Counted from the first letter of the stretch, positions 34,740 to 45,591 are shown. The stretch is 64,000 bases of DNA from an uncultured Hoeflea sp. (GCF_947501405.1 NZ_CANMVK010000006.1:1-64000); one strand, 5' to 3'. Notes: generated by a model not told the origin, from the sequence alone. Program-made: numbers and translations.

Positions 34740-36139
34740 GTTTCCCCTGGCAGCACCATGGTCGCGGCGAGGCCGGGATTGACCGTTTCGCCGGGCGAGC
34801 CGTCCTTGAGCTCCAAGCGTCCACCATGCAGCGCGGTGACCGCCTGAACAAGGCTCAATCCAAGCCCGGTGCCCGGTTTTGAACGGCTTTCATCGAGCCG
34901 GACAAAACGTTTGACCACATCCTCGCGGCGGTCGGCTGGAACGCCCGGCCCGTTGTCGGTCACCGACAGCCGGACCTGGCCGCCAGGACGCGTAAGCGTG
35001 ACCTTGATCGCCGGTGACGGGGTTTCACCGGCATATTTGATGGCGTTGTCGATCAGGTTCGACAGTGCCTGAGCCAGCAGCTCCCGGTTGCCCGGAATGG
35101 CAATGTCGGGCGCGACCGAGGCGGTCAGGCTGACGCCGCCATCCTCGGCCACAGGCTCGTAAAGCTCGACCGCATCGCGCGCCAGGCCTGACAGGTCGAC
35201 TTCGCTCATCTGTGCGGTGGACGACCCTGCCTCCACCCGGCTGATCATCAACAGCGCATTGAAGGTGCGGATCAGCTGGTCGCTGTCGGCAATCATCTGT
35301 TCGAGCGCCTGGCGCTGAGCCTCGGCACCGCTGTCGCCGGTCAGCGCCGCCTCGGCGCGGTTGCGCAACCGGGTGAGCGGGGTCTTGAGGTCATGGGCGA
35401 TGTTGTCGGAGACCTGACGCAGGCCCTCATTGAGCCGTTCGATGCGCCCCAGCATGGCGTTGAGCGACAGGCTCAGGCGATCGAACTCGTCACCCGATCC
35501 GCTGACCGGCAGGCGCTGCGACAGATCGCCGGCCATGATCTTCTTGCTCGCCTCCGACATGTGATCGATGCGCTTGAGCGCCCGGCGGCCGACAAAGAAC
35601 CAGATCGCCAGCGCGCCGGCGAACATGATGGCCAGCGCAGTCACCAGCGCTTCCCGCACCAGGCCGCGCACCTGTTCGCGTTCACCGATGTCGCGGCCGA
35701 CCATCAGCCGCATACCATTGGGCAACGCCACCACCTGAGCCAGCGCCCGGTGCTCCTCATCGTCGGCGCTGCCAAGGCGCTCATAGCGGAACGGTATGGC
35801 GGTAAAGCCTTCGGTGTCGAGAACGCCGGGGGCGATGGAGGCGATGTTGCCGGCAATCAGTTCCCCGGTGGGCGTGGCGATGGCGTAGAGATTGGCGCCG
35901 GGCTGGCGCGAGCGCCGTTCAATGGCGCGGACCAGGCCGGTGACGCCATTGCGGCGGTAGGCGCCGGCGACACTGCGCAGTTCGCCACTGATCACCCGCT
36001 GGATGCGGTCGTGCTGCATGCCGACCGAAATCGATGTGACGTAGAACACCAGCGCCACAGCGCACAGCGCAAACAGCCCCAGATAGAGCGCCGACAGACG
36101 CACGGCCGTGGTCGACAACATGGCGCGCAGACGGGTCAT
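34736..36139 (-). CDS. Two-component sensor histidine kinase (HAMP type)
   Basis: 467 residues. Membrane segments at about 15-38 and 165-184 bound a ~125-residue periplasmic domain. HAMP (about 185-238) is followed by DHp with His249 in D-N-I-A-H-D-L-K-T-P-L-T-R and HATPase with N-L-I-D-N-A-I-K-Y, D-N-G-P-G-V and G-T-G-L-G-L-S. It is encoded seven bases after its likely partner regulator and overlaps glnE by four bases. The degP-RR-HK-glnE order is conserved in rhizobia. The signal is unknown; an envelope signal is plausible from the degP neighbour. Confidence 0.93.
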   Translation of the reverse strand: MTRLRAMLSTTAVRLSALYLGLFALCAVALVFYVTSISVGMQHDRIQRVISGELRSVAGAYRRNGVTGLVRAIERRSRQPGANLYAIATPTGELIAGNIASIAPGVLDTEGFTAIPFRYERLGSADDEEHRALAQVVALPNGMRLMVGRDIGEREQVRGLVREALVTALAIMFAGALAIWFFVGRRALKRIDHMSEASKKIMAGDLSQRLPVSGSGDEFDRLSLSLNAMLGRIERLNEGLRQVSDNIAHDLKTPLTRLRNRAEAALTGDSGAEAQRQALEQMIADSDQLIRTFNALLMISRVEAGSSTAQMSEVDLSGLARDAVELYEPVAEDGGVSLTASVAPDIAIPGNRELLAQALSNLIDNAIKYAGETPSPAIKVTLTRPGGQVRLSVTDNGPGVPADRREDVVKRFVRLDESRSKPGTGLGLSLVQAVTALHGGRLELKDGSPGETVNPGLAATMVLPGET

Positions 36140-36146
36140 GACCGGC

Positions 36147-36824
36147 TTAATCCCCGGCTTTCATCATGTAGCCCGCGCCACGCACGGTTCTAAGCAGGGA
36201 TTCGCCGAAATCCTTTTCGATCTTGGAACGCAAGCGCGAAATATGCACATCGATAACATTGGTCTGCGGATCGAAATGATAGTCCCATACATGCTCGAGC
36301 AGCATGGTACGGGTCACCACCTGACCGGCATTTTTCATCAGATATTCGAGAAGGCGGTACTCGCGCGGTTGCAGCGGGATCGGCTGCCCGGCGCGGCGCA
36401 CCTCATGGCTTAAACGATCGAGCTCGAGATCGCCCACCCGGTAGGTGGTTTCCTGATCGCGGCCGCCCTTGCGCCGGCCAAGAATCTCGACACGGGCAAG
36501 CAGTTCGGAAAATGCATAGGGCTTGGTCAGATAATCGTCGCCGCCGGCGCGCAAGCCAGTTACCCGGTCATCGACCTGTCCGAGCGCCGAGAGAATCAGC
36601 GCCGGGGTCTCATCGCCCTTGGCGCGCAATTCCGAGATAATCGAAAGCCCGTCGCGCTTGGGCAGCATCCGGTCGACAACCAGTACGTCATAGCTGTTCT
36701 CCGAAGCCAGGAAGTAGCCCGAATCGCCGTCGCTGGCATGGTCGACCGTCACGCCGGCTTCGCGGAACGCCTTGGACAGATAGGCGGCGGTTTCCAGATC
36801 GTCTTCAATGATGAGCAGCTTCAC
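36147..36824 (-). CDS. OmpR-family response regulator
   Basis: A GTG start at 36824 follows GGGAGGA; the open frame extends to 37148 but has no better start. The 225-residue product has a receiver with Asp8-Asp9, phospho-acceptor Asp51 (V-L-V-V-D-R-M-L-P) and the T-K-P-Y-A-F-S-E-L switch, then a winged-helix output ending V-R-G-A-G-Y-M-M. It is upstream of its cognate kinase and downstream of degP on the same strand. Confidence 0.94.
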   Translation of the reverse strand: MKLLIIEDDLETAAYLSKAFREAGVTVDHASDGDSGYFLASENSYDVLVVDRMLPKRDGLSIISELRAKGDETPALILSALGQVDDRVTGLRAGGDDYLTKPYAFSELLARVEILGRRKGGRDQETTYRVGDLELDRLSHEVRRAGQPIPLQPREYRLLEYLMKNAGQVVTRTMLLEHVWDYHFDPQTNVIDVHISRLRSKIEKDFGESLLRTVRGAGYMMKAGD

Positions 36825-37017
36825 GGCGCAAATCCTCCCGGGTGTGAGGTCCCCAGTCTCCCGCTGGAGCCCTCCGGGCATGCCCGGAGGCGGCGGCCAA
36901 GTCAAGAATGCGGTGCGCGGGCAACAAAAATCGCGACGGGCCCGTTCAAGGGGCCGGACCCGCCGCGCGGGGGCATCCGGCTGGCGCAAGGCGCTGCCGG
37001 AAGGCCCCCGGGGGCTG

Positions 37018-38598
37018 TTAGCCCTGGTCGATGGGCAGCGCGATGAAGCGCGAGCGGTTTTCGTTCTCCACCTGGAACAGGGCGGCCTTGCGGCCATCCT
37101 TGGCAGCTTCATCGATGATGGCGACCACATCGGCGGCATCAGCGACATTCTGATTGTTGACGGCGCGGATCACGTCGCCGGCCCGCAGGCCGCGCTCCTC
37201 GGCAGCGCTATCGGGCGCCACCGCGGTGATCAGCAGGCCGTCGCCATCATCGGCGGGGATCACAGTAAGGCCAAAGCTGTCGAGCGTGTCTTCAGCTTGC
37301 GGCGCGGAAGGCGTCTCGTCGTCATCGGTGCTGCGCGATGCAGTCTCGGTGGGCAATTCGCCAAGTTCGACTTCAATGGTCTCGCTCTTGCCGTTGCGCC
37401 ACACGGTGATCTCGACGCTCTTGCCGGGATCCATGGCGGCGATCTTCTTGGCGAGGTCGCGCGGGTCCTCGACGGCATCGCCATCGACAGCGGTGACCAC
37501 ATCTCCGGCTTCAATACCAGCCTTGGCCGCCGGAGCATCATCCTGCGGGTCGGTCACCAGCGCGCCCTGCGCTTCGGCCAGACCAAGCGATTCGGCGATG
37601 TCGGCGGTCACCGGCTGGATCTGCACGCCGAGCCAACCACGTTCGACCGAGCCGCTCTTGATCAGATCATCAATCACCGTGCGGGCGGTGGAAGCGGGGA
37701 TTGCGAAGGCGATGCCGACATTGCCGCCCGAGGGCGAGAAGATGGCGGTGTTGATGCCGATCACCTCACCGGTGAGATTGAAGGTCGGGCCGCCGGAATT
37801 GCCGCGGTTGACGGCTGCGTCCACCTGGATGAAATCATCATAGGGACCGGCGCCAATGTCGCGGCCGCGAGCCGAAACGATGCCGGCAGTCACGGTGCCG
37901 CCAAGACCGAAGGGATTGCCCACGGCCACCACCCAGTCGCCGACGCGGATCTTGGAATCATCGGCGAAATCGACATAGGTGAATTCGCGGTCTTCCTCGA
38001 CCTTGAGCACGGCGAGATCGGTGCGGCTGTCGCGGCCGATCAGCTTGGCGTCAAGCTCGGAGCCGTCATCCATGATCACGGTGAAGCTGGCGCCATTCTC
38101 GATGACATGATTGTTGGTAACCAGAAGACCGTCTTCGGAAATGAAGAAGCCCGAACCCTGGCTCACCGGCCGCACGCGGCCGGGGCGGCGCTTGCCGTCA
38201 TGGCCGCGGCGATCACGTTCGGCGCGACGGTCGCGGTCGCCGGGCTCGCCGCCGAAACCACGGCGAAACTCGTCAAAGAAGCGCTTCATCGGATGGTCGT
38301 CGGGAAGATCATCGAAGCCGCGACCATTGAAGTTGAAGCCGAAATTGCCATCGTTGGACACCGGCTTGACTTCCGCCTGCACCCGCACCGACACCACGGC
38401 CGGGGACACGGCCTCCACCACATCGGCAAAACTCGGCGCCTGCGGCGCTTCCACGCGCACGGCATCGGCAAACGCGCCGTTAACGGGCGCGGGCAGACCG
38501 GTGGCGAGCATCGCGGCTGCGACGCCGGCGATCGCCGTGGTGGTCAGGAAGCCTTTTGCAAGTTTGCGGGGGGATTTGGCCTTGGGGGATTGCGACAT
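37018..38598 (-). CDS. degP: Do-family periplasmic serine protease
   Basis: 526 residues. It has an N-terminal signal sequence (about 1-45), a chymotrypsin-like domain with catalytic His164 (T-N-N-H-V-I), Asp194 (S-R-T-D-L-A-V-L-K) and Ser268 (R-G-N-S-G-G-P), then two PDZ domains (about 310-395 and 440-520). A Gly/Asp/Arg-rich insertion at about 110-145 sits in the LA-loop region. It is a periplasmic protease/chaperone for misfolded envelope proteins. AGAGGTTGAG precedes the ATG. The regulator-kinase pair follows 194 bp downstream. Confidence 0.95.
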   Translation of the reverse strand: MSQSPKAKSPRKLAKGFLTTTAIAGVAAAMLATGLPAPVNGAFADAVRVEAPQAPSFADVVEAVSPAVVSVRVQAEVKPVSNDGNFGFNFNGRGFDDLPDDHPMKRFFDEFRRGFGGEPGDRDRRAERDRRGHDGKRRPGRVRPVSQGSGFFISEDGLLVTNNHVIENGASFTVIMDDGSELDAKLIGRDSRTDLAVLKVEEDREFTYVDFADDSKIRVGDWVVAVGNPFGLGGTVTAGIVSARGRDIGAGPYDDFIQVDAAVNRGNSGGPTFNLTGEVIGINTAIFSPSGGNVGIAFAIPASTARTVIDDLIKSGSVERGWLGVQIQPVTADIAESLGLAEAQGALVTDPQDDAPAAKAGIEAGDVVTAVDGDAVEDPRDLAKKIAAMDPGKSVEITVWRNGKSETIEVELGELPTETASRSTDDDETPSAPQAEDTLDSFGLTVIPADDGDGLLITAVAPDSAAEERGLRAGDVIRAVNNQNVADAADVVAIIDEAAKDGRKAALFQVENENRSRFIALPIDQG

Positions 38599-39080
38599 GT
38601 CTCAACCTCTTTGTTATCGGATTGAACCGGTCCTCCGGCTCTTGAGGATTACAGATAGGTCGCGTTCGGTTACGGCAAGCTTTCCGGATCATTAAACCTT
38701 TGTAATGTTGGCCGCCATGGTCCCGCCACATTGGCGGCGACCGGCCTCGGCGGAAGCCGGACGGGACAGCAAACTCCGAGCAAAAAAGTCCAGCTCTGAG
38801 CGGTGATGGCGGCGATCCGCCCGCTTCTTAGTCGGAATAACCATTCGTTTGAAAACAGTAATTTCTGGCCGGCTTTGCAGCCGTCCCGCCACGTCCAGCG
38901 GATTGCAGATCACGATGTCGTGCTTGATTTCCAATGGCAGCTTTGTCGCGCCACTCTGGTTGATCGCTGCGCGACGGCCGGCAATCTCAGCAGCCTACGG
39001 GCCGGCTTCAACTGGCGGAAGCCGGCCATTCCGATCGGCTTCTCTGCCGCAATCGGGAGTGAAAGTCTTTGGCCAATCGA
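38599..39080. other. Intergenic region upstream of degP
   Basis: About 480 bp between the OsmC-fusion stop and the degP start, both minus strand. An inverted repeat CATTA-N8-TAATG (38690-38707) about 95 bp before degP is the only regulatory-looking signal. Open frames here are short and not protein-like. Confidence 0.45.
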
Positions 39081-40319
39081 TCAGGCGGTTTGCTCGACCC
39101 TTGTCGCCACCTTTGCATTGTGCTCGAGGGTCCGGTGGACCGGGCATTTGTCGGCGATTTCGATGATCTTGTCCTCAAGCCCCTCGGGCACGCCGCCATC
39201 CACCGAAATCACCCGCTCGAAACGGTCAATCTTGCCGCCATTTGCGCGTTCTTCCTCGGTGCATTCGAGGCAGTCCTTCATATGCACCTTGTTGTGACGC
39301 ACGGTCACCGTCACCAGGCCGATATCGATCTTCTTGAGCCGCGCATACATGCGCAGGGTCATGGCGGTGCAGGCACCAAGGCCCGCCGACAGCAAATCAT
39401 AGGGTGTGGGTCCGGTGTCCGCCCCTCCCACATCGGCCGGTTCATCGGCCAGGAACCGGTGCGGCCCGGCCTGAACGGAGACCTGGAACTTGCCCTGCCC
39501 GGTTTCGCCGACCACCACATCTTCGACGGGGTCGTCCTCATGGCGCGGCTCCTCGGCGGACAGATAGCGCGCAGCCCATGACGCGACGATCCCGGCCACA
39601 TAGTTGGCATCCGCCGCCCGCGTAAGCAGATGGTCGGCACCATCGAGCGAGACGAAACTCTTGGGATGTTTGGCAGCGGTGAAGATCGCACCGGCATTTT
39701 CGATGCCAACCACCTGGTCGAGCGGCGCATGCAGCACCAGAAGCGCCTTTTTCATCCGGGAGATGCGCTCCGCCAGGCTGGTGGCGTTGAGGTCTTCGAC
39801 AAACTGCCGCTGTATGGTGAAGGTGCGGCCGCCGAGATTGACTTCGGCCGCGCCTTTTTCCGCAATCTCATCGATATGGCCGCCGAAATTGTGGATCACG
39901 TGGTTGGCTTCGGCAGGCGCGCCCAGCGTCACCACGGCCTTGACCGAGGCAAGTTCGCCGGCAATCGCCAGCACCGCGGCGCCGCCGAGCGAATGGCCGA
40001 CGAGGACCTCGGGCGCATCGTAGTGCTTGCCCAGCCATTCGGCCGCAGCGCGCAAATCCGCGACATTGGAGGAGAAATTGGTCGAGGCGAAATCGCCGTC
40101 GCTGGAGCCGAGCCCGGTGAAGTCAAACCGCATCACCGCAATGCCGGCGCGGGCCAGCTCACCCGAGATGCGCTTGGCTGCAAGTGTATCCTTGGAACAG
40201 GTAAAGCAGTGGGCAAACAGTGCCCAGGCACGAATTGAGCCCGCCGGAAGATCGAGTCTCGCCGCCAGTTTCGCCCCGGAGTGTCCCTGGAATTCCGCCC
40301 GGATGGTGTGTGCCGTCAT
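39081..40319 (-). CDS. Alpha/beta hydrolase-OsmC fusion protein
   Basis: 412 residues in two parts. Residues ~1-255 are an alpha/beta hydrolase with the nucleophile elbow G-H-S110-L-G-G and an acid and His near D-Q-V-V-G-I and D-G-A-D-H-L-L. Residues ~275-412 are an OsmC-like domain with the redox Cys pair in L-G-A-C-T-A-M and D-C-L-E-C-T. OsmC proteins reduce organic hydroperoxides with lipoyl or thiol donors. The same fusion is known as a family in several Gram-negatives; the hydrolase substrate is unknown. It lies between cycL and degP. Confidence 0.92.
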   Translation of the reverse strand: MTAHTIRAEFQGHSGAKLAARLDLPAGSIRAWALFAHCFTCSKDTLAAKRISGELARAGIAVMRFDFTGLGSSDGDFASTNFSSNVADLRAAAEWLGKHYDAPEVLVGHSLGGAAVLAIAGELASVKAVVTLGAPAEANHVIHNFGGHIDEIAEKGAAEVNLGGRTFTIQRQFVEDLNATSLAERISRMKKALLVLHAPLDQVVGIENAGAIFTAAKHPKSFVSLDGADHLLTRAADANYVAGIVASWAARYLSAEEPRHEDDPVEDVVVGETGQGKFQVSVQAGPHRFLADEPADVGGADTGPTPYDLLSAGLGACTAMTLRMYARLKKIDIGLVTVTVRHNKVHMKDCLECTEEERANGGKIDRFERVISVDGGVPEGLEDKIIEIADKCPVHRTLEHNAKVATRVEQTA

Positions 40320-40354
40320 GTCATGCCCCTTGTTCGCATCAGGGGCGTTACATA

Positions 40355-40855
40355 TCAGGCTTGGCGATCACGGTCTTTCAACACTTTCGCGAGTTCGGCT
40401 TGTTCGTCTTGTGACAGGGCAGCCCCACCTTCGGTGGCGGCCGTCGTGTTGCGGCCCCTGGCATTGACGATCATCACCGCCGCACCGGCCAGAAAGATCA
40501 GCAAGGGAGCGCCCCACAGAAGCACGGTCTGTACCGAAAAACGCGGCGTCAGCAGCACGAATTCACCGTAGCGGGAGACGACATAGTTGATCACCTCGTC
40601 GTCGCTGTCGCCTTCCACCAGCCGCTCGCGCACCAGAAGCCGCAGGTCGCGGGCGAGTTCGGCGTTGGAATCGTCGATCGACTGGTTCTGACAAACCAGG
40701 CACCTGAGATTGAGCGACAATGCCCGGGCGCGTTCTTCAAGTGCCGGATCGTCGAGCACTTCATCGGGATTGACCGCAGCCGCCGGTGCAGCCAGCAACA
40801 CGGCCAGCAGCATCGCACCCAACAGCCGCGTGAACCCGGCGATCACGGCACTCAT
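40355..40855 (-). CDS. cycL: Cytochrome c maturation protein CcmH/CycL
   Basis: 166 residues from ATG 40855, which overlaps the cycK stop codon (ATGA). A signal sequence, a periplasmic domain with the thioredoxin-like motif [11 protein letters not shown] and one C-terminal membrane helix are visible. The CxxC reduces apocytochrome c for heme attachment and works with CycK and CycH. It is the last gene of cycHJKL. Confidence 0.95.
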   Translation of the reverse strand: MSAVIAGFTRLLGAMLLAVLLAAPAAAVNPDEVLDDPALEERARALSLNLRCLVCQNQSIDDSNAELARDLRLLVRERLVEGDSDDEVINYVVSRYGEFVLLTPRFSVQTVLLWGAPLLIFLAGAAVMIVNARGRNTTAATEGGAALSQDEQAELAKVLKDRDRQA

Positions 40856-42846
40856 GCCTGCGCTCCCGCCGGCTTGCCGCCGGTTTTGGCCGTGCGGGCG
40901 CGGTTGGGCGCGCCGACCCGGAGCCGCCGGTCGGACAGGGACAAAACACCGCCAATCATCATCAGCACCGTGCCGTACCAGATGAAGGTAACCCAGGATT
41001 TCCACCAGACCCGCACCACCAGACCGCCATTCGATTCAGGATCGCCGAGCGCGATGTAGAGCTGGCTTGCGCCAAAGGTGACGATACCGGCTTCAGTTGT
41101 GGGCATGCCGCGTGCGGCGTAAAACCGCTTGGCCGAGGCGGTGCTCGCCACCTCCTCACCGTTGCGCGAGATGGTGAACTCGCCCGATTGCGAGGTGTAA
41201 TTTGGCCCGGCGTAGTCGCGGATGCCGTCAAATCGAACCTCGTAGCCGCCAGCGCTCACGGTGTCGCCGGGTTTCATGCCAATTACGGTTTCAGTTGAAA
41301 ACACACTGGTTGCGACGATGCCGATCACGGTCACGCCCAAACCCATATGCGCGAAAGCTGAACCGAATGCCGACCGCGGCAGGCCGGCAAGCCGCTTCCA
41401 GGCAATGCCGAGGCTGACCCGGCCAAGGCCTGCGCGTAACGCCAGATCGGTAACTGCGCCGAGGATCAGGAACATGCCGAGCGCTATGCCAAGCCCGGCG
41501 AGCACCGGTGCGCCGGTCTGCAGGAAGACAACCGCGAGCCCGACCAGCAGCGACACGCCGATGGCGAAATAGAGCCGATGGGCCGCCCCCGCCAGATCGG
41601 CGCGTTTCCAGGCCAGAAGCGGTCCGAAGGGCACCGCCATTAACAGCGGGATCATCAGCGGTCCGAATGTCAGGTTGAAAAACGGCGGACCGACGGAGAT
41701 CTTCTCGCCGGTGACGGACTCCAGCAGCAGCGGATAGAGGGTGCCGATCAGCACGGTGGCAGCCGCGGTGGTCAAAAACAGATTGTTGAGCACCAGAGAG
41801 CCTTCGCGGCTGATCGGCGCGAACATGCCGCCGGTCTTGAGCGAGCCCGCGCGCAGGCCGAACAGCGCCAGAGCGCCGCCGATGAACACCACCAGGATGC
41901 CCAGAATGAACACGCCGCGGGTCGGATCGGTGGCAAAGGCGTGCACCGAAGTGAGCACGCCCGAACGCACCAGAAAGGTGCCCAGCAGCGAAAACGAAAA
42001 GGTCAGGATGGCCAGAAGCACGGTCCAGATTTTCAGTGCTTCGCGCTTTTCCATCACCAGCGCGGAATGCAGCAGCGCTGTGCCCACGAGCCAGGGCATG
42101 AAGGAGGCGTTTTCGACCGGATCCCAGAACCACCAGCCGCCCCAGCCGAGCTCGTAATAGGCCCAGTAGCTGCCCATCGAGATGCCAGCGGTGAGAAACG
42201 TCCAGGCGGCAAGGGTCCAGGGCCGCACCCAGCGCGCCCAGGCCGCATCGATGCGGCCTTCAATTAGCGCCGCGATGGCGAAGGCAAAGGAGATCGAGAA
42301 CCCGACATAGCCGAGATAGAGCAGCGGCGGATGGATCGCGAGCCCGATGTCCTGAAGGATTGGATTGAGATCATTGCCTTCCGCAGGCGCAGGATCAAGC
42401 CGCAGAAACGGGTTCGACGTCAAGAGCACAAACAGCAGGAACGCCACTGTGACCCAGGCCTGCACCGCCAGCACATTGGCTTTGAGCGTATCGGGCAGAT
42501 TGCGGCCAAACAGCGCCACCAGCCCCGAAAACAGCACCAAGATCAGGATCCACAGCAGCATCGAGCCTTCGTGATTGCCCCACACACCGGTGATTTTGTA
42601 CAGCATCGGTTTGAGCGAATGCGAGTTCTCGACCACGTTCTGGACCGAGAAATCCGAGGTCACATAGGCGTGGGTGAGCGCAAAGAACGACAGCGCCACC
42701 AGCATCAGCGAGGTTACCGCCGCCATCGGTCCGATGGCCATCAGCCCGGCGTCGCGGCGCTGTGCGCCAATCAGCGGAACGACTGATTGCACAATGGCTG
42801 TCGCCAACGCCAGTATAAGAGCAAAATGGCCGATTTCGGTGATCAT
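40852..42846 (-). CDS. cycK: Heme lyase CcmF/CycK
   Basis: 664 residues with about 15 membrane segments. It has the tryptophan-rich WWD motif, [12 protein letters not shown], which handles heme, and conserved flanking histidines in periplasmic loops. It transfers heme from CycJ to apocytochrome c. GAGGAAA precedes ATG 42846. cycJ lies 42 bp upstream and cycL overlaps downstream. Confidence 0.97.
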   Translation of the reverse strand: MITEIGHFALILALATAIVQSVVPLIGAQRRDAGLMAIGPMAAVTSLMLVALSFFALTHAYVTSDFSVQNVVENSHSLKPMLYKITGVWGNHEGSMLLWILILVLFSGLVALFGRNLPDTLKANVLAVQAWVTVAFLLFVLLTSNPFLRLDPAPAEGNDLNPILQDIGLAIHPPLLYLGYVGFSISFAFAIAALIEGRIDAAWARWVRPWTLAAWTFLTAGISMGSYWAYYELGWGGWWFWDPVENASFMPWLVGTALLHSALVMEKREALKIWTVLLAILTFSFSLLGTFLVRSGVLTSVHAFATDPTRGVFILGILVVFIGGALALFGLRAGSLKTGGMFAPISREGSLVLNNLFLTTAAATVLIGTLYPLLLESVTGEKISVGPPFFNLTFGPLMIPLLMAVPFGPLLAWKRADLAGAAHRLYFAIGVSLLVGLAVVFLQTGAPVLAGLGIALGMFLILGAVTDLALRAGLGRVSLGIAWKRLAGLPRSAFGSAFAHMGLGVTVIGIVATSVFSTETVIGMKPGDTVSAGGYEVRFDGIRDYAGPNYTSQSGEFTISRNGEEVASTASAKRFYAARGMPTTEAGIVTFGASQLYIALGDPESNGGLVVRVWWKSWVTFIWYGTVLMMIGGVLSLSDRRLRVGAPNRARTAKTGGKPAGAQA

Positions 42847-42888
42847 GGCGTTGTTTCCTCTTTCCCGTCATGCGGCGGGGGACCCGCA

Positions 42889-43368
42889 TCAGTAGCTCTG
42901 CGTTTCCTCAACCGTTACACCCGGCGGCGGATCGCCGTGCTGCCAGACGCCTTGCGCCTTGAGCGCATCGGCCACTTCCTTGGGCATGTAGTTCTCGTCA
43001 TGCTTTGCGAGCACAGTGTCAGCCATAAAGGTGCCTTCCTCCGGCGAAAACACGCCTTCGGTCACCACCCCCTGCCCTTCGCGGAACAGGTCAGGCAGAA
43101 TGCCGACATAGCGCACCTTGACCGAAGCGCTGGTGTCGGTCACCAGAAACGTCACCGCCGAATTCTCGCCGCGCTTGATCGAACCTTCTTCCACCAGACC
43201 GCCCAGCCGCACCCGTGTGCCGGGCTCGAGCGGTTGCGCCAGCACATCCGTGGGCGAGTTGAAAAACACGATCTGCTCGCGCAGCGCGGTGGTCACCAGT
43301 GCGGCGGCGCCGGCCAGAAACAGCCCGCCCGCGGCAATGATCGTCAGTCTTTTCTGCTTGCGGTTCAT
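42889..43368 (-). CDS. cycJ: Heme chaperone CcmE/CycJ
   Basis: 159 residues from ATG 43368, overlapping the cycH stop. An N-terminal membrane anchor (about 8-26) is followed by an OB-fold with K-V-R-Y[12 protein letters not shown] and the covalent heme site L-A-K-H123-D-E-N-Y127. It carries heme in the periplasm to CycK. Confidence 0.96.
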   Translation of the reverse strand: MNRKQKRLTIIAAGGLFLAGAAALVTTALREQIVFFNSPTDVLAQPLEPGTRVRLGGLVEEGSIKRGENSAVTFLVTDTSASVKVRYVGILPDLFREGQGVVTEGVFSPEEGTFMADTVLAKHDENYMPKEVADALKAQGVWQHGDPPPGVTVEETQSY

Positions 43369-44993
43369 GGCATGTCCGTCGTTTGTGTCAGCCCCAGTTG
43401 CGCAGCAAGTTCGGCCAGCGCACGGCCGCCGTCGCTGCCGTCGGGAAAGGCCTGACCGGCGCGGCTGAGCGCCGATGCGGCCGCATCTCTTTCGCCCAGC
43501 ACCGCATAGGAGCGGACCAGCCTGAGCCACCCTTCGATGTTGTCGGGGTCGTCGGTGAGTTTTGAATCGAGCGAGGCCACCATGTTGCGGATCATCGCCA
43601 TGCGATCCTCGGCGGGCATTTCCGCAGCGGCGGCGATGTCTGCCTGGCTCGGCCCGGCCAGCGCTGTCTGACCAGAGGCAGCCGGATCCGGAACCGCCGA
43701 TTGCGGGCTTGCGCCTTCCAAAATGAAGGGCGTCTGGACCGAGGCCGGCGGCGTGGTGGCGGTGTCTGCGGACGGTTCGGTGGGTGCCACCGGAACTCCG
43801 CCCAGCGAGGCGCTTGCCGCAAGCCCGAGATCGGCCGCAAGGCCAATGAGCGCCTGGTTTTTGGCGCCCCCCGCCGGAAATGCTGCGAAGGCGCGGTCAA
43901 GCGCCGCCTGCGCCTTGATGCGGTCGCCGGTCACCGCATGGGAGCGGACCAGCCGCACCCAGCCTTCAATGTTGTCGGGATTGTCCGCAAGGCGCGATTC
44001 CAGGCCATCGATCATCGACTGGATCATTGCCTGACGGTCTTCGGGGCTCATCTCGCGGGCGGCGGCAATGTCGGCTGCGGACGGATCGCGCGGCGGCGCA
44101 GCGCCTGCGCCATCGAGCGGGGTCGCGCCGGCCAGCGGCGCCGTTCCCAAACCGGCAGCGCCGAGGGCGGCAATCTGGCTCCGGACCGCGCTCAGCCAGG
44201 GTGCGCCTTCAGGCGCATTGTCAATCATGGTGTTAAAGGCGGCGCGGGCCTCATCGCGGTTGCCCGATTGGGCAAGAGCTACCGCAAGGAAGAACTGTGG
44301 CCGAGGGTCCTGAGGGTCCAGTTCGCGCGCCGTCTGAAACGCCAGCCCTGCCTCCTCGGTGACGATGCCGCCGGCTGCGGAGTACAGCGCCTCGCCAAGA
44401 TTGGCCAACCGTTCGGGTGAAGGCCCCAACAGGGCGATCGACTTGCGGAACGCCCCGGCGGCGTCCTCGAACCGTCCGGTTCGCAGATAGATCGGACCAA
44501 GCACCGACCAGCCCCGCCCGTCCTCCGGGTTTTCCGCGAGATGACGCTCGGCGCGGGCGATCAGCATGGCGATGTCGGTGTTTTCAGGTTCAGCCTGCAG
44601 CCGCGCCGACAATGGCAGTTGCGGCAGGTCCGGCCGCCCCAATTCGAGATAGGCCACAATCGCGGTCAACGGCATGAAAACGGCCACGGCGATCATCGCC
44701 GCCCGGCGCAGCCTGCCTCCGGCCGCGTCTTTCTTTGCGGCTTCTGCGGTTTCGCTCTTGCGCGCGGCGGCCAGCAGACGGCGGGAAATCTCGGCGCGCG
44801 CCACCTCCGCCTGGGCCGGTTCGATCAAACCGCCGGCGAGATCACGGTCAAGCTCGGCCAGTTGATCGCGATAGACTTCGATATCGTGGCGCTCGGGCGT
44901 GGCGGCCTCGGCGCTCCGCACGCGCGCAACCGGCCTCAGCAACGCCAAGGTCACAATGGCGGTCAGAACCGCTGCAATTCCCCAAAATAACAT
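43365..44993 (-). CDS. cycH: Cytochrome c maturation protein CcmI/CycH with duplicated C-terminal module
   Basis: 542 residues, longer than the roughly 370-410 usual in rhizobia. It has two N-terminal membrane helices (about 3-20 and 98-116) around a cytoplasmic loop, then periplasmic TPR repeats. An 88-residue module at 304-391 is repeated at 448-535, each starting P-S-x-A-D-I-A-A-A and containing D-N-I-E-G-W-x-R-L-V-R-S. A Pro/Thr/Ala-rich linker joins them. CycH delivers apocytochrome c to the heme lyase. GAGG precedes the ATG. First gene of cycHJKL. Confidence 0.93.
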   Translation of the reverse strand: MLFWGIAAVLTAIVTLALLRPVARVRSAEAATPERHDIEVYRDQLAELDRDLAGGLIEPAQAEVARAEISRRLLAAARKSETAEAAKKDAAGGRLRRAAMIAVAVFMPLTAIVAYLELGRPDLPQLPLSARLQAEPENTDIAMLIARAERHLAENPEDGRGWSVLGPIYLRTGRFEDAAGAFRKSIALLGPSPERLANLGEALYSAAGGIVTEEAGLAFQTARELDPQDPRPQFFLAVALAQSGNRDEARAAFNTMIDNAPEGAPWLSAVRSQIAALGAAGLGTAPLAGATPLDGAGAAPPRDPSAADIAAAREMSPEDRQAMIQSMIDGLESRLADNPDNIEGWVRLVRSHAVTGDRIKAQAALDRAFAAFPAGGAKNQALIGLAADLGLAASASLGGVPVAPTEPSADTATTPPASVQTPFILEGASPQSAVPDPAASGQTALAGPSQADIAAAAEMPAEDRMAMIRNMVASLDSKLTDDPDNIEGWLRLVRSYAVLGERDAAASALSRAGQAFPDGSDGGRALAELAAQLGLTQTTDMP

Positions 44994-45129
44994 GTCGCCT
45001 CAATATCCGAGCATGGCGCGTTTTCCAACTGCAATCGCCGCGCCTGTTAACAATGGGGCGATTGGTCGCGTCATTATTGCGCGTTGTTAAAACCGGGCGC
45101 CATGATACCGATCAATCGGCGCGCCGGAC

Positions 45130-45591
45130 TTAGCCCAGGGGGGTCCAACTGCCGTCCGGATTGCGGCAGGCCGCACCCTGGCCGGTCACAGGTGAGCCGC
45201 CGACTACGGCGACATGGGTGTATTGGCGGCAGTTCTGCTGGCCGACCTGATAGGGCGTTCCGGCAGTCACCTCGCCCGATGCGCCGCCAACCGGGCTGGA
45301 CCAGGCAACTTTCTGACCCAACGGGGTTTTTTCAAGCGCCTGATATTCGGCTTCCAGCGCCCTTAGCTGTTCGGTGCGGGAGAGCTTGCCGGCAGCATCC
45401 CGTGGCAGGATGCCGCCATTGAGCGCATCGAGGATCGCGTCGCTTTCCGCTGGCGCGGTCTCGGTCTGGGGCGTGACACCTGGCGCGAAGGCCAGCGGCC
45501 GCGCTCCATTGGCCACGGCACAGCCGGCAAGCGCCAGCGAGATCGCAGCCACCGCAGCCAGTCTGACATTGTTCATTACCCGATGTGCCAT
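45130..45591 (-). CDS. Putative outer-membrane lipoprotein
   Basis: 153 residues. The N-terminus has a lipoprotein signal with the lipobox L-A-G-C at residues 21-24. The C-terminal ~50 residues, with W-S-S-P-V-G-G-A-S-G, R-Q-Y-T and C-R-N-P-D-G-S-W, resemble the small surface-antigen/17-kDa lipoprotein family of alphaproteobacteria. Function unknown. It lies between feuQ and cycH on the same strand. Confidence 0.82.
   Translation of the reverse strand: MAHRVMNNVRLAAVAAISLALAGCAVANGARPLAFAPGVTPQTETAPAESDAILDALNGGILPRDAAGKLSRTEQLRALEAEYQALEKTPLGQKVAWSSPVGGASGEVTAGTPYQVGQQNCRQYTHVAVVGGSPVTGQGAACRNPDGSWTPLG

Noticed and set aside
36147-37148. Longer N-terminus for the OmpR-type regulator
   Set aside because: The receiver domain starts at the GTG at 36824 with GGGAGGA upstream; the extra ~108 codons overlap the intergenic region after degP and are not protein-like.
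36808-38625. 605-codon plus-strand open frame
   Set aside because: Antisense to degP with its intact catalytic triad; His/Gly/Asp-rich shadow.
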